DNA of 13,636 bases from an uncultured Collinsella sp. (GCA_938023905.1 CALJCO010000034.1:1-13636), one strand, 5' to 3'; shown: positions 6,191 to 13,518, counted from the stretch's first letter. The notes: generated by a model not told the origin, from the letters alone. Translations and numbers: made by a program.

Positions 6191-6925
6191 ATGTCCGAGG
6201 GCTGGAACATCCTGGTGGTTGATGACGAGCCTCCCATCAGGGCTGAGCTACGCTATCTATTGGAGAAGGACGCGCGCGTGGGGCATATTGCCGAGGCGGG
6301 CAATGTCACCGAGGCCGTGGAGTCGATTCTCTCGAGCAAGCCCGACGTGTTGTTTTTGGACATCACGATGCCCGGCCGCTCGGGAATTGAGCTTGCCGAG
6401 ACGCTGCAGAACTTAAAGACGCCGCCGGTGGTTGTGTTTGTGACGGCGTTTGCCGAGTTCGCCGCCGATGCGTATAACCTCGATGCGGTCGACTATATCG
6501 TCAAGCCGGTCGAGGACGCACGCCTGTCAAAGGCACTCGGCAAGATCGAGGCAGCCTTGGGTGCCCGTCGTGTTGTCCACGCTCCGCGCCAGCCTTTGCG
6601 TCTGACGGTGGATCGCGGGGGCAAAAAGGTGTTCATTCCCACCGCAGACGTCTGTTACTTTGAGGCGCGCGCCGATTTTTGCAACGCCATCTGCGCCGAG
6701 GGAACCTACCTGATCAATGAGTCGATCTCTTCGCTCGAGCGTCGCTTGGGCTCCGAGGGCTTTATTCGCGTTCATCGGAGCTATCTGGTCAATTTGGAAG
6801 ACGTGCACAATGTTGAGATTGGTTCCACGGGGTTGATGGAGCTCAGGCTCGACCGCGTGAGCTCGACGGTGCCGGTGTCCCGTCGTCGTGCCGCCGAGGT
6901 CAAGTCGCACCTGGGGCTTGCGTAA
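6191..6925 (+). CDS. LytTR-family response regulator 1
   Basis: A 244-aa response regulator. The receiver domain (about 6-120) has acidic Asp11 and Asp12 in VVDDEP, phospho-acceptor Asp57 in FLDITMPG, Thr85 in FVTAF and Lys105 in IVKPVED. A LytTR DNA-binding domain follows (about 135-242) with the family signature FIRVHRSYLVNL (191-202) and VPVSRRR. LytTR proteins normally bind direct repeats about 9-10 bp long near -35 regions and activate transcription. A GAGGAGAGAGAGGAAG stretch supplies the ribosome-binding site. It lies 35 bp after kinase 1 and is surely its partner. It is closely related to regulator 2 (12095-12811), as seen in FVTA, DAVDY and KPVE(D/E)ARL. Target genes are not visible; the upstream transporter operon is the first candidate. 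Confidence 0.95.
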   Translation: MSEGWNILVVDDEPPIRAELRYLLEKDARVGHIAEAGNVTEAVESILSSKPDVLFLDITMPGRSGIELAETLQNLKTPPVVVFVTAFAEFAADAYNLDAVDYIVKPVEDARLSKALGKIEAALGARRVVHAPRQPLRLTVDRGGKKVFIPTADVCYFEARADFCNAICAEGTYLINESISSLERRLGSEGFIRVHRSYLVNLEDVHNVEIGSTGLMELRLDRVSSTVPVSRRRAAEVKSHLGLA

Positions 6926-6958
6926 GAGGCTTGCGTGTCGTCGTTTACCATCGCAGGT

Positions 6959-6985
6959 TTGGCATGGGCGCGCGGTGGGCATAAT
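6959..6985 (+). promoter_or_regulatory. Candidate promoter of the phospholipase C-like gene
   Basis: TTGGCA (6959-6964) and CATAAT (6980-6985) are 15 bp apart, short of the optimal 17. They lie 32 bp before the ATG at 7018. This would separate the gene transcriptionally from regulator 1. The call is weak. Confidence 0.3.
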
Positions 6986-7017
6986 GGGTGGAATCGAATG
7001 AAATCGAAAGGATTATT

Positions 7018-7962
7018 ATGCCCGCGCTTATCACCCATCATCTGTTTGGCGAGGAAAGCATCGACCGTCTTCCGCAGGGCGTCATCACGTCCGATGAAGA
7101 GCGCATTGCCTTTATCTTGGGCAACCAAGGTCCCGACCCGTTTTTCTTTCACATTCTGACACCGCGTGTTTCCGACTGTACGCTGCTGGCGCAGGTCATG
7201 CATCGCTCGCGCATGTCTCGCCAGTTCGCGTGCCTGCGCGACGGCGTGTCGCATCTGCTGCCGCGCGACGCCAGCTTGGGTCGCGCCTTTGCGCTGGGTC
7301 TGCTGTCTCATTACGTGCTCGACCGCAACGCCCACCCCTTTGTCTATGAGCAGCAGTTTGGCATCGTGGAGTCCGATTCAGAGCTTGAGGATTCGAGCAG
7401 TCAGGTCCATGCCGTGATCGAGAGCGACCTGGATGTACTGATGCTGCAGCTTAAGCGCGATGGCGCTACGGTCGACGATTACCCGCCGGCGGGCGAGATC
7501 GTCACCACCGATCGCATCAGTCGCGTGGCCGGCGTGCTGATGAGCTATGTTGCCGGACGCGTGTACGGCATTGACATTCCGGCGGGGGAGTACGGTGCTG
7601 CCGTTGCCAATATGCAGCGACTTTACCGTGCGATTGAGCCGGCCGGCTCCGTAAAGACGCGCGCGATCTCGCTGGTTGAGGGGTTGGTGCACGACTACTC
7701 GCTGCTCGACGGCCTTGCCCATCGCGTGACGACGGAGCTGCCCGAGCGCACCGGTAACCTGGGCCATCTGACATGGAAGAATCCCTTTACCGATGAGGTC
7801 TCGAACGAGAGTTTCCCCGAGGTCTTTGATCGCGCGCTGGTCGATTACGAGTGCACGGTCGCGCGTTTTATCGAGACCGGTGACATGGAGGCCGTGACCG
7901 GTCACGTCAACTACAGCGGCCGCGTGCTCGGCGCCGACGAGGAGTTCGACCGCGAGGAGTAG
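7018..7962 (+). CDS. Zinc-dependent phospholipase C-family protein, cytoplasmic
   Basis: A 314-aa protein of the Zn_dep_PLPC (PF00882) family. Characteristic metal-site motifs are visible: ITHHLFGEE at the N-terminus (His7, His8), GNQGPDPFFFH (Asp40, His45), LLSHYVLDRNAHPFVY (His98, Asp102, His106), and HAVIESDLD (His131, Glu135). No signal peptide or membrane helix is present, unlike secreted clostridial phospholipases C such as alpha-toxin, so it is probably intracellular and not a toxin. The family has many bacterial members of unknown role; phosphoester hydrolysis is likely but the substrate is not known. The start at 7018 is chosen because GAAAGGA lies about 6 bases upstream; an upstream in-frame ATG at 6988 lacks such a site. 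It is followed by a transporter gene after 101 bp. Confidence 0.87.
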   Translation: MPALITHHLFGEESIDRLPQGVITSDEERIAFILGNQGPDPFFFHILTPRVSDCTLLAQVMHRSRMSRQFACLRDGVSHLLPRDASLGRAFALGLLSHYVLDRNAHPFVYEQQFGIVESDSELEDSSSQVHAVIESDLDVLMLQLKRDGATVDDYPPAGEIVTTDRISRVAGVLMSYVAGRVYGIDIPAGEYGAAVANMQRLYRAIEPAGSVKTRAISLVEGLVHDYSLLDGLAHRVTTELPERTGNLGHLTWKNPFTDEVSNESFPEVFDRALVDYECTVARFIETGDMEAVTGHVNYSGRVLGADEEFDREE

Positions 7963-7990
7963 GGCCCATGCGTGCCCCTTTGCCGAATCC

Positions 7991-8022
7991 TTACCGGCGC
8001 TTCTGGACAATTGGGGTACGAT
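7991..8022 (+). promoter_or_regulatory. Weak candidate promoter of the MFS gene
   Basis: TACGAT (8017-8022) preceded by GGGG resembles a -10 element. The nearest -35 candidate, TTACCG (7991-7996), is 20 bp away. A similar GGG-TATGAT occurs at 9413-9421 before the glycosyltransferase, hinting at a shared extended -10 style. Confidence 0.25.
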
Positions 8023-8063
8023 GAACTAACTGCATATCGGGCGAATACGAAGGGTCCCTGTCC

Positions 8064-9323
8064 ATGAAATACACCAAGCTCGAGCGTAACTGGGTCATGT
8101 ACGATGTGGGAAACTCGGCCCTCGTGCTGCTCAATACCTCGGTGGTGCCCATCTACTTTAACGCCATCAATACCGGTGCTTCCTCGGCAGACCTGGTGGT
8201 CGCTTGGGGCAACGCTCAGACGATTGCCTCGCTGGTCATTGCCATGCTCATGCCCATTCTGGGCGCGCTTGCCGATTACGCCGGCAACAAGATCAAGTTC
8301 TTCTTGGGCTTCTTCCTCACAGGCCTGGTTCTTTGCCTGGCGCAGGCTATCCCAATGTCCGCCATGGCATTTTTGACTGTGTACGTGCTGTGCACCATCG
8401 GCCTTAACTCTTCTATGACGTTCTACGACGCTATGCTGCCCGACATTACCACCGACGAGCGCATGGACGCCGTGTCCAGCTCGGGTTATGCCTGGGGCTA
8501 CATCGGTTCCACCGTGCCGTTCATCATCTGCTTGGCGCTTATCATGGGTGGCCCCGCTCTTGGCGTCCCCACCATGCTGGCAACGCGTCTGTCGTTTATC
8601 ATCACTGGTGCCTGGTGGCTCATCTTTTCCCTGCCGCTCATTCGCACCTATAAGCAAAAGTACGGTCGCGGGCGCGGTCCCGAGGATACTATCGGCCACA
8701 TCGTGGGCGGTGTGTTCTCCGAGGTCGGACACACCATGCGCGAGATCGCCCACAACAAGACCGTGCTGATCTACATGATCGCGTTTTTCTTCTACATCGA
8801 CGGTGTGCACACGGTTATTTCCATGGCAACCAGCTACGGATCGGCTTTGGGCATCGACTCGACCCAACTGGTGCTGGCTCTGCTCGTTACGCAGTTTGTG
8901 GCCTTCCCGTCCGCCATCATCTACGGCAAGCTCGCCGGCCGCGTGGGCACGCTCAACATGATCTTGGTGGCAGTCGCCGCCTATATGGGCATCGTGCTCT
9001 TTGCCGCGTTTTTCTTAAAGACCGCCTTTGAGTTTTGGGTGCTTGCCATTTTGGTCGGCCTGTTCCAGGGCGGCGTGCAGGCGCTCAGCCGCAGCTACTT
9101 TGGCCGCATTATCCCCAAGGAAAAGTCCAACGAGTACTATGGCTTCTTTGACATCTTTGGTCGTTACGCAAGTGTTATGGGCACGTTCTTGGTGTCGGTC
9201 GTCACCTCGCTGACCGGCAACCCCTCGCTGGGCGTCCTGTCTATCGGCGTGCTGCTGGTGGTGGGCTTTGCGCTGCTGGTCCGTCTGTCCCGCATGTCTC
9301 AGACGGCAGAGCAGGCCGCATAG
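8064..9323 (+). CDS. UMF1/Atg22-like MFS transporter
   Basis: A 419-aa polytopic protein with about 12 hydrophobic segments. Motifs identify the Atg22/UMF1 family of the major facilitator superfamily (PF11700): NWVMYDVGNSA near the N-terminus, PILGALADYAGNK after helix 2, FYDAMLPDI and SSSGYAWGYIGS in the first half, and GGVQALSRSYFGRIIP with EYYGFFDIFGRYAS in the second. Yeast Atg22 exports amino acids from the vacuole; the role of bacterial members is mostly unknown, though an efflux or amino acid-related function is often assumed. It is predicted to act in the cytoplasmic membrane. Only a weak AAGGG site lies 9 bases before the ATG. A central loop around 195-225 is rich in Arg, Lys and Gly and likely cytoplasmic. 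A terminator-like hairpin lies downstream at 9439-9473. Confidence 0.93.
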   Translation: MKYTKLERNWVMYDVGNSALVLLNTSVVPIYFNAINTGASSADLVVAWGNAQTIASLVIAMLMPILGALADYAGNKIKFFLGFFLTGLVLCLAQAIPMSAMAFLTVYVLCTIGLNSSMTFYDAMLPDITTDERMDAVSSSGYAWGYIGSTVPFIICLALIMGGPALGVPTMLATRLSFIITGAWWLIFSLPLIRTYKQKYGRGRGPEDTIGHIVGGVFSEVGHTMREIAHNKTVLIYMIAFFFYIDGVHTVISMATSYGSALGIDSTQLVLALLVTQFVAFPSAIIYGKLAGRVGTLNMILVAVAAYMGIVLFAAFFLKTAFEFWVLAILVGLFQGGVQALSRSYFGRIIPKEKSNEYYGFFDIFGRYASVMGTFLVSVVTSLTGNPSLGVLSIGVLLVVGFALLVRLSRMSQTAEQAA

Positions 9324-9415
9324 GAACCTGCTGGTAATTGCGTCCGCCGCGATACTCTTTTGGGGTTATCCGCAATAAACATTCTGACTTTCGAACAATG
9401 ATTAGCCCAAGTGGG

Positions 9416-9421
9416 TATGAT
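9416..9421 (+). promoter_or_regulatory. Possible -10 box of the glycosyltransferase operon
   Basis: TATGAT follows GTGGG and lies 18 bp before the hairpin at 9439. No convincing -35 box is seen; TCGAAC at 9391-9396 is 19 bp away. If real, transcription would begin around 9428 and read through the terminator-like hairpin. Confidence 0.3.
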
Positions 9422-9438
9422 GGAGTCAGCTAGGTCGC

Positions 9439-9473
9439 GGGGCGTCGCCTGTGTTTGGCGGCGTCCCGTTTTT
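9439..9473 (+). terminator. Rho-independent terminator or attenuator before the glycosyltransferase
   Basis: GGGGCGTCGCC (9439-9449) pairs with GGCGGCGTCCC (9457-9467) over 11 bp including two G-U pairs, with loop TGTGTTT, followed by GTTTTTG. It is 115 bp after the MFS stop codon and 21 bp before the glycosyltransferase ATG. It may simply terminate the MFS gene, but its position after a possible -10 box suggests attenuation. Confidence 0.7.
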
Positions 9474-9494
9474 GTGTTGCAGGGAGGGTAAGGC

Positions 9495-10682
9495 ATGAAC
9501 GCCACGGTCGTGATTCCAACGTATTGGGCGGGCGATGACGCTCGCGCAAACGCCCCTGGCACCTATGACCATTCGACACGACTCAACGCCGACAATCCCG
9601 AACTCGACCGCTGCCTGGCCTCGCTTGAGCAGGTACGTGACATCCCGCGCATCATCCTTTTGGTGGTCTGTCCCGTTTCTGCCACAGCCGATGTGTCGCT
9701 GCGCGTGCACGAGATTGTCGACGCGCATCCCACGCTCAAGGTCACCGTTGTCACCAACACCCAGGCCTCGCGCATCGCAGACCGGGTTGCTCAGATCGCG
9801 CCCAAGGGTTCGGGCGAGTGCGTGAGCCTGCGAGGTTACGGTGCCATCCGCAACATGGGGCTGGCCTGCGCTGCGGTGCTGGGGCATGACGCGGTTATCT
9901 TTTTGGATGACGATGAGGCTGTCATCGACGCCGACTTTATGAAGCGCGCGACCTATGCGTTGGGGCAGCAGACGCGTCAGGGCTTGCCGATCTTGGTCAA
10001 GAGCGGCTATTTCTACGATCGCGACGGCTCGCCGTTGGCTCCCACGGACAAGGCGGGCATCTGCCATCGTTGGTGGACCAAGCGCATCGAGTTCAACCGT
10101 TGGATGAAAAAGGCGCTCTCGGGCACCCGCATCTCGCGCTCCAACTACGTGTGCGGCGGCCTGATGGCCCTGCACGCCCGTGCCTTTACGCGTGTGGCCT
10201 TTGACCCGTTTATCACCCGCGGCGAGGACTTGGATTACCTCTTTAACATGCGCATGTTTGGCTACGACGTGTGGTTCGATAACGAGTGGACCGTGCGCCA
10301 TCTGCCTCCGGAGTCCGAAAAGCGCTCACCGCGCTTTATGCAGGATGTCTACCGTTGGTACTACGAACGGGCCAAGTTGACATTCGCCGCGCATCAAAAG
10401 GAGCTCATTCCCGTTACGGCAGCATCGCTCATGCCCTACCCGGGCCCGTGGATTTCGCGCGAGCTCGACGACCGCGTGCGCAAGACCGCTATGGTCCGCA
10501 GCGTGTTTACCCGCGAGCATGAGGGCTACCTGCGCATCTGGCGCCATGGTATCGACGAGGCAAAAGCCTATGCGCGCCAAAACGCTGCAAGCTACCTGCG
10601 TTTCCAGAGTTTTTGGCCCAAGATCATGGACGGGCTTTGGCGTGACGCACAACTGATCAGTATCCTGGAGGGGGCCGAATGA
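9495..10682 (+). CDS. GT-A (family 2-like) glycosyltransferase
   Basis: A 395-aa cytoplasmic protein with a GT-A fold signature. VVIPTYW opens at residue 5; GYGAIRNMGLACAAV (114-128) corresponds to the usual RN.G element; the metal- and sugar-nucleotide-binding DxD motif is FLDDDE (136-141, Asp138-Asp140); CGGLMALHARAF (220-231) and RGEDLDYLF (242-250, Glu244/Asp245 as likely catalytic base) complete the pattern. The C-terminal third has no recognisable domain. It probably transfers a sugar from a nucleotide donor to a glycan, lipid or protein acceptor; donor and acceptor are unknown. The ribosome-binding site is GGGAGGG. Its stop codon overlaps the start of kinase 2 by four bases (ATGA), so the two are translationally coupled and likely functionally linked. 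No membrane helix is seen. Confidence 0.87.
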   Translation: MNATVVIPTYWAGDDARANAPGTYDHSTRLNADNPELDRCLASLEQVRDIPRIILLVVCPVSATADVSLRVHEIVDAHPTLKVTVVTNTQASRIADRVAQIAPKGSGECVSLRGYGAIRNMGLACAAVLGHDAVIFLDDDEAVIDADFMKRATYALGQQTRQGLPILVKSGYFYDRDGSPLAPTDKAGICHRWWTKRIEFNRWMKKALSGTRISRSNYVCGGLMALHARAFTRVAFDPFITRGEDLDYLFNMRMFGYDVWFDNEWTVRHLPPESEKRSPRFMQDVYRWYYERAKLTFAAHQKELIPVTAASLMPYPGPWISRELDDRVRKTAMVRSVFTREHEGYLRIWRHGIDEAKAYARQNAASYLRFQSFWPKIMDGLWRDAQLISILEGAE

Positions 10683-12022
10683 TCGACCGCCGCGCCCAGC
10701 GCGATAGTTCAATATCAATCTTTCGCATCATTGCCGTTGCCTGCGCCATTTGCGTGCTGGTGTACTTTATTTTTGCCTTGGTGACCGGTATCGAGCCGAT
10801 CGCCACGGTGATTGCCTGCGCGCTGCTGTGCATCTTTCTGTGCATTTTTATCTTTTTGACGCTCAATCCCGATTCGGTGCGCTCCCAGTACACCGAGGAG
10901 ACGCTCTCGGTGGCCTCGGCCATGCTCGAGGACATTAAGGGCGGTCTGACGCAGGAGTCGGCGCGTTTGGTGTGCCGGCGCATTTTGCCCGAGACGCGCG
11001 CCATGACGGTGGCCATCACCGACGAGGACAACGTGCTTGCCTGCGCGGGCGAGTTTGAGGAAAAACTGCTGCCCGATACTCCCATCCACACGCTTGCCAC
11101 ACGCTACGTTATCGAACATGGCATCGTGCAGTCGTTCAACCGTATGGTGGATGTCGTGGGCTCGGACGGCTCGCACAACCAAGTCCCCGCCGGCATTATC
11201 GCCCCCATCAAGGTGGGCGATCGTACCGTCGGTACGCTCAAGTTCTACTACAAGACCCCGCGCGCCGTCGACCGTACCCAGTACGCGCTTGCCTCGGGCT
11301 TTGCCGAGATCTTGTCCACACAGCTCGCCATCCACGAGCTCGAGGTACAAAAGGAACTCACGGCGCGCGCCGAGGTGCGTGCGCTGCAAGCGCAGATTAA
11401 CCCGCACTTCCTGTTCAACACGCTGAACACCATTGCATCGTTTACGCGCACCGACCCGCTGCGGGCCCGCGAACTGCTTCGTGAGTTCTCATCGTTCTAT
11501 CGTGCCACGCTCGACAACTCGGGATCGCTTATTCCGGTCTCGCGCGAGGTCGCACAGACCAAGCGCTACCTTACCTTTGAGAAGGCCCGCTTTGGCGAGG
11601 ACCGCGTGCTTGCGACGTTCGATGTGTCCGAGGACGTGGAAGATACGCTGGTGCCGGCGTTCGTGATCCAGCCGATTGTCGAGAACGCCGTGCGTCATGG
11701 TATGGGCGACGACGACGCCCTGAGGATCGACGTGACCGTTCACCAAGACGGCGAGGATGCAATCTTGATTGCCGTGGCCGATAATGGCGTGGGCATGGAT
11801 GAGGGTACCGCCGCCAGACTGTTTGACGAGCGCTCTGCCCGTCCCGACGCCAGCTCTCCCCAGGGTGGCGGCGCCGGTGTGGCCATGCACAATATTTCGG
11901 AGCGCATCCATCGCTTTTTTGGGCCGCACTCCTATACGCGTGTCGAATCGGCGCCGGGCAAGGGCACCAAAGTGCTTCTTCATCTTGATTTGTCAGAGAG
12001 CATCTTTGACATTCAAGAGTAA
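10679..12022 (+). CDS. LytS-type sensor histidine kinase 2 with reduced 2TM-GAF sensor
   Basis: A 447-aa paralogue of kinase 1. Two membrane helices (about 14-36 and 40-62) are followed by a GAF-like domain (about 72-218; AGIIAPIKV...GTLKFYY), then the His_kinase domain with phospho-acceptor His243 in LQAQINPHFLFNT, N-box IVENAVRHG (333-341), DNGVGM (368-373) and the glycine-rich GGGAGVAMHN (396-405). As in kinase 1, the 5TM-LYT sensor of the LytS family is missing. The ALASGFA...LSTQLA...ELTARAEVRAL stretch almost repeats that of kinase 1. The ATG is in an ATGA overlap with the glycosyltransferase; GGAGGGGG inside that gene serves as ribosome-binding site. The cognate regulator lies 72 bp downstream. 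A role in controlling a surface glycan or envelope stress response is inferred from context only. Confidence 0.93.
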   Translation: MIDRRAQRDSSISIFRIIAVACAICVLVYFIFALVTGIEPIATVIACALLCIFLCIFIFLTLNPDSVRSQYTEETLSVASAMLEDIKGGLTQESARLVCRRILPETRAMTVAITDEDNVLACAGEFEEKLLPDTPIHTLATRYVIEHGIVQSFNRMVDVVGSDGSHNQVPAGIIAPIKVGDRTVGTLKFYYKTPRAVDRTQYALASGFAEILSTQLAIHELEVQKELTARAEVRALQAQINPHFLFNTLNTIASFTRTDPLRARELLREFSSFYRATLDNSGSLIPVSREVAQTKRYLTFEKARFGEDRVLATFDVSEDVEDTLVPAFVIQPIVENAVRHGMGDDDALRIDVTVHQDGEDAILIAVADNGVGMDEGTAARLFDERSARPDASSPQGGGAGVAMHNISERIHRFFGPHSYTRVESAPGKGTKVLLHLDLSESIFDIQE

Positions 12023-12031
12023 AATAAAAGG

Positions 12032-12069
12032 CTACGGGCTCAACGTCATGCGACGGATGCCCGGCGTAG
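12032..12069 (+). promoter_or_regulatory. Segmented hairpin between kinase 2 and regulator 2
   Basis: Three short stems nest: CTAC (12032-12035) with GTAG (12066-12069), GGGC (12036-12039) with GCCC (12059-12062), and CGTC (12044-12047) with GACG (12052-12055) around loop ATGC. Small internal loops separate them. No T-run follows. It lies in the 72-bp gap inside an apparent operon, so it may affect RNA processing or the kinase-to-regulator ratio. Confidence 0.4.
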
Positions 12070-12094
12070 TTAGTTGACGAAAGGTTTTATCCCT

Positions 12095-12811
12095 ATGCTG
12101 CGTGCGATGATTGTGGATGATGAAGCGCCGGCTCGCTCGGAGCTTCGCTTCTTGCTCGAGCAAACGGGCAAGATCGGCACGATCACGGAGGCGTCGAGCG
12201 TCCGCTCCGCCATCGAGATGCTTATGGAAAGTCGCGTGGATGTCGTGTTTCTCGATATCTCGATGCCCGGTGCCTCGGGCCTGCAACTTGCCGAGGCGCT
12301 GCATAAGCTCAAAAATCCGCCGGCGATCGTGTTTGTGACTGCGTATAGCGACCATGCGGTCGAGGCATTCGACGTCGATGCCGTCGATTATCTGATGAAG
12401 CCTGTCGAGGAAGCTCGCTTGGATCGCGCGATCGAGAAGGTCATGCAACGCGCCAAGCCGGTTACGGACAGCAAAGTGACCATCGAGCGTATCCCGGTGG
12501 AAAAGGGCGGCCGCAAGGTGCTCATTCCCGTGGATGACATCCGCTTTATCATGGCAAAGGACGATTACTCCTGCATCTATACCGTCGATGATCGCTTTTT
12601 GTCGACGACCTCGCTGGCGCAGTTTGAGGCCAAGCTCTGCGACTTTGGCTTCTTCCGTGTTCACCGCCGCTATATCGTCAACCTAGCGTGCGTCACGGAC
12701 GTCGAGACGGTGCCCTCGGGCGCCATCCAGCTGGGCATTACGGGCGTCGACGAACGCGTGCCGGTTTCGCGCCGCCGCGTCGTGCCGCTCAAGAAGGCCC
12801 TGAGTCTCTAG
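12095..12811 (+). CDS. LytTR-family response regulator 2
   Basis: A 238-aa response regulator. The receiver domain (about 1-118) has Asp8 and Asp9 in IVDDEAP, phospho-acceptor Asp54 in FLDISMPG, Thr82 in FVTAY and Lys102 in LMKPVEEARL. The LytTR DNA-binding domain (about 130-236) has FFRVHRRYIVNL (186-197) and VPVSRRRV. The ATG at 12095 is preferred: the protein then begins MLRAMIVDDE, a usual start, and GAAAGG lies about 10 bases upstream. A TTG at 12074 would add seven residues and is less likely. It forms a pair with kinase 2, and likely an operon with the glycosyltransferase. It resembles regulator 1 throughout. A strong terminator follows. Confidence 0.95.
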   Translation: MLRAMIVDDEAPARSELRFLLEQTGKIGTITEASSVRSAIEMLMESRVDVVFLDISMPGASGLQLAEALHKLKNPPAIVFVTAYSDHAVEAFDVDAVDYLMKPVEEARLDRAIEKVMQRAKPVTDSKVTIERIPVEKGGRKVLIPVDDIRFIMAKDDYSCIYTVDDRFLSTTSLAQFEAKLCDFGFFRVHRRYIVNLACVTDVETVPSGAIQLGITGVDERVPVSRRRVVPLKKALSL

Positions 12812-12817
12812 CACACT

Positions 12818-12868
12818 GGCCCCGCAGCCCTGTAGACCCATCGTCTGCGGAGCCGTGGGGCCTTTTTT
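12818..12868 (+). terminator. Rho-independent terminator of the second two-component operon
   Basis: GGCCCC (12818-12823) pairs with GGGGCC (12857-12862), with an inner GCAG/CTGC pair, and TTTTTT follows at 12863-12868. It is only 7 bases after the regulator 2 stop codon and ends the GT-kinase-regulator transcript. Confidence 0.85.
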
Positions 12869-12906
12869 GTATGTATCTGCCGAATCGTTTTTGCGGAAGG
12901 GATCCC

Positions 12907-13374
12907 ATGAACAGCGCAAGCGCCAAGCGCATCGACATCATCTCGGACACCCACGGCTATCTTTCGCCTGCGCTCCTGGATGAGCTTGAAGGCGCAGACC
13001 TGATTATCCACGCCGGCGACCTCACGTCAGAGATGGACTACGAGCACCTATGCACCATCGCCCCCGTGCGGGCCGTACTGGGCAACAACGATTACTACCG
13101 CGACTACGGCCCCGATGTAGACCGTCTTGCGCTCTTTACCTACGAAGGCCTCAAATTCGCCGTAGCCCACTACCGCGAAGATCTTCCGGTGGGATCCGTA
13201 GACGTAGCCATCAACGGCCACACCCACGTAACCAAAGAAGCCCAAGTGGGCCGTTGCTTAGTCCTCAACCCGGGCAGCGCCAGCTACCCCAGAGGCACCC
13301 GAGGCCCCACTATGGCCAGAATGCTAGTAAAAGACGGCAAGATACTGAGCACTAAGTTTATTGACTTGGACTAA
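12907..13374 (+). CDS. YfcE/MJ0936-type metallophosphoesterase
   Basis: A 155-aa cytoplasmic protein, about the usual length for the small YfcE/MJ0936 phosphodiesterase family. The metal-binding motifs occur in order: SDTHG (Asp14, His16), AGDL (Asp38), GNND (Asn61), AHYRE (His88), and GHTH (His105, His107), followed by LNPGSASYPRG. It probably hydrolyses phosphodiester or phosphomonoester bonds using two metal ions; the natural substrate is unknown. The fourth motif is AHYRE rather than the more usual HGH-like form, but the metal-ligand His is kept. The ATG at 12907 has GGAAGGG about 5 bases upstream; an in-frame ATG at 12871 is adjacent to the terminator and was not chosen. Codons such as GTA, AAA and CAA are more frequent in its second half than in neighbouring genes. 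Confidence 0.9.
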   Translation: MNSASAKRIDIISDTHGYLSPALLDELEGADLIIHAGDLTSEMDYEHLCTIAPVRAVLGNNDYYRDYGPDVDRLALFTYEGLKFAVAHYREDLPVGSVDVAINGHTHVTKEAQVGRCLVLNPGSASYPRGTRGPTMARMLVKDGKILSTKFIDLD

Positions 13375-13382
13375 CCGCAACA

Positions 13383-13415
13383 AAAACGGGGGATGCAGAT
13401 CGCATCTCCCGTTTT
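13383..13415. terminator. Bidirectional rho-independent terminator
   Basis: AAAACGGGGGATGC (13383-13396) pairs with GCATCTCCCGTTTT (13402-13415) with one G-U pair and a 5-nt loop. A-rich sequence on the left and T-rich sequence on the right give termination signals on both strands. It lies 8 bp after the metallophosphoesterase stop. Confidence 0.85.
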
Positions 13416-13435
13416 CTTTGAGCCAAAGGTCAAAG

Positions 13436-13518
13436 TTCAACAAGATCCATCAGACCAACCCCGCCGAGGAGCACGCGGGCTAGCCGCGCAGCGGCGCACG
13501 CCCGCAAAACTGGTTGAA
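13436..13518. other. GC-rich segment with nested inverted repeats
   Basis: GCGGGC (13475-13480) pairs with GCCCGC (13500-13505), enclosing GCCGC (13483-13487) and GCGGC (13491-13495) around a GCA loop. An outer pair, TTCAAC (13436-13441) and GTTGAA (13513-13518), could close the whole segment. No match to SRP RNA, tmRNA, RNase P or 6S RNA was recognised. No promoter is evident. Confidence 0.35.

Noticed and set aside
7018..7962. Secreted alpha-toxin-like phospholipase
   Set aside because: No signal peptide and no C-terminal membrane-binding (PLAT/C2) domain; only the zinc-site core of the family is shared.
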